In this document: positions 13,004-13,501 of the stretch, piece by piece
How positions within the stretch are numbered: the first letter of the stretch is position 1
How the letters are laid out: each line of letters begins with the position of its first letter
NCBI GenBank assembly: GCA_039934475.1
Contig: JBDTMC010000186.1
Coordinates: 1 to 13,501 of the forward strand
Source: JBDTMC01 sp039934475
Lineage (GTDB): Bacteria > Acidobacteriota > Terriglobia > Bryobacterales > Bryobacteraceae
DNA: 13,501 bases
Reading direction: 5' to 3'
The notes under the pieces: generated by a model
What the model was told of the DNA's origin: nothing
The model's database searches: none
What the model saw: the letters and a program-made list of their open reading frames with translations, nothing else
Program-made: the position numbers and the translations under genes

Positions 13004-13501
13004 ATGGAGTGGACCCGATCAGAAACGCTGGCGCTAGCCTCAAGTTCGTGTGCGCATTGCCGGGGAGTCGGACTGCGCGTTGGCAGGCGGGGCAATTATC
13101 ACCCTTGCCCTTGCGTTTTGCGGAATATCTTTAGAGCCTGCTACGACCGATTCCGGCAAAGTCTTGAGAAAGAAAAGTACATCTGCCAAGTCTCCATGGA
13201 CCCTCTTCCTGGGCGGGAATCCGGGCAGGTCTGGTCACGTAAAGATGAGGAGTACATGGCGGATTTCTGCCTTGTCACCCGGCGGTGCCTGACCGATGAC
13301 GAGCATCTGATATTTAAATATCACTATCTTTTAGGGGCAGATTGGAAGTTGTGCTGCCGCAAACTCAAACTGGAACGAGGGCTCTTCTTCCACGCCGCCT
13401 ATAGAATTGAGGCGAAATTAGGCCGTTATTATCGTGAGTTGCAGCCGTATGGACTCTACCCCCTCGACGAGTACTTCGAGGGCACCTACCGGAACGCTCC
13501 G
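13004..13501 (+). CDS. Cys-rich putative zinc-binding protein with C-terminal helical region; 3' end outside window
   Basis: A frame open from the stop at 12962 to the window edge encodes at least 166 residues. Residues 16-23 read CAHCRGVG and 35-37 CPC, a CxxCxGxG...CxC cluster like a DnaJ-type zinc site; Cys46 and Cys61 follow. Residues 98-146 form a strongly helical stretch (DDEHLIFKYHYLLGADWK, then LCCRKL, then HAAYRIEAKLGRYYREL), laid out like a three-helix DNA-binding domain of the sigma region 4 kind. GLYPLDEYF (150-158) comes near the edge. I recall similar hypothetical proteins from Solibacter-like acidobacteria but know no function. Start: ATG 13004 has GGAGAAAG 8 nt upstream; ATG 12986 would add six residues and has a poorer site. 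It is divergent to the XRE gene and 150 bp right of a good promoter. Sound composition and patterned residues make it a real gene. Confidence 0.7.
   Translation, partial: MEWTRSETLALASSSCAHCRGVGLRVGRRGNYHPCPCVLRNIFRACYDRFRQSLEKEKYICQVSMDPLPGRESGQVWSRKDEEYMADFCLVTRRCLTDDEHLIFKYHYLLGADWKLCCRKLKLERGLFFHAAYRIEAKLGRYYRELQPYGLYPLDEYFEGTYRNAP

Noticed and set aside
13050..13292. 80-codon plus-strand frame at the right edge
   Set aside because: It overlaps the open frame 13004-13501 in another phase. That frame has patterned cysteines, helical segments and a ribosome binding site, while this one has none and ends in low-complexity Ser/Gly residues.

Overview
The window (about 13.5 kb, mostly G+C-rich, densely packed) looks like chromosomal DNA of an acidobacterium, probably of the Solibacter/Bryobacter type. 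This is an inference. It rests on the ECF sigma factor paired with a large Ser/Thr kinase-TPR receptor, the small XRE regulator, and a Cys-rich divergent gene that resembles proteins I associate with that group; no marker gene settles it. Every gene is either housekeeping or of a regulatory/accessory type. I see no insertion sequence, tRNA, rRNA or CRISPR.

Layout from left to right: (1) the 3' half of purM and all of purN on the plus strand (de novo purine synthesis), coupled by an ATGA overlap. (2) Converging on them from the minus strand is a four-gene run read right to left: ECF sigma factor, 963-aa transmembrane Ser/Thr kinase with a TPR-rich outer region, an unrecognised 191-aa protein, and a Cys-rich lipoprotein with one CxxCH motif. 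Junctions are tight (4-bp overlap, 9-bp gap, 42-bp gap), so this is probably one transcription unit and the most interesting multi-gene system here. (3) Also on the minus strand, proS (prolyl-tRNA synthetase) is coupled by ATGA to a class V PLP aminotransferase-like gene. (4) Divergent from proS on the plus strand are rpiB, glyA and a GT4 glycosyltransferase, nearly contiguous. (5) The right end holds a minus-strand XRE/HTH regulator that overlaps the tail of the glycosyltransferase gene, a 273-bp AT-richer intergenic region with an 8-bp-arm palindrome and a good sigma-70-like promoter, and a divergent plus-strand gene that runs off the window. That last gene encodes a Cys-rich protein with a CxxCxGxG...CxC cluster and a C-terminal helical region.

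Functionally, purN uses 10-formyl-THF and glyA feeds the one-carbon pool, but they lie in different operons. The sigma/kinase/191-aa/lipoprotein run reads as an envelope-sensing signalling unit without an obvious anti-sigma factor. The XRE gene plus the divergent Cys-rich gene read as a small self-regulated locus with a shared operator region.
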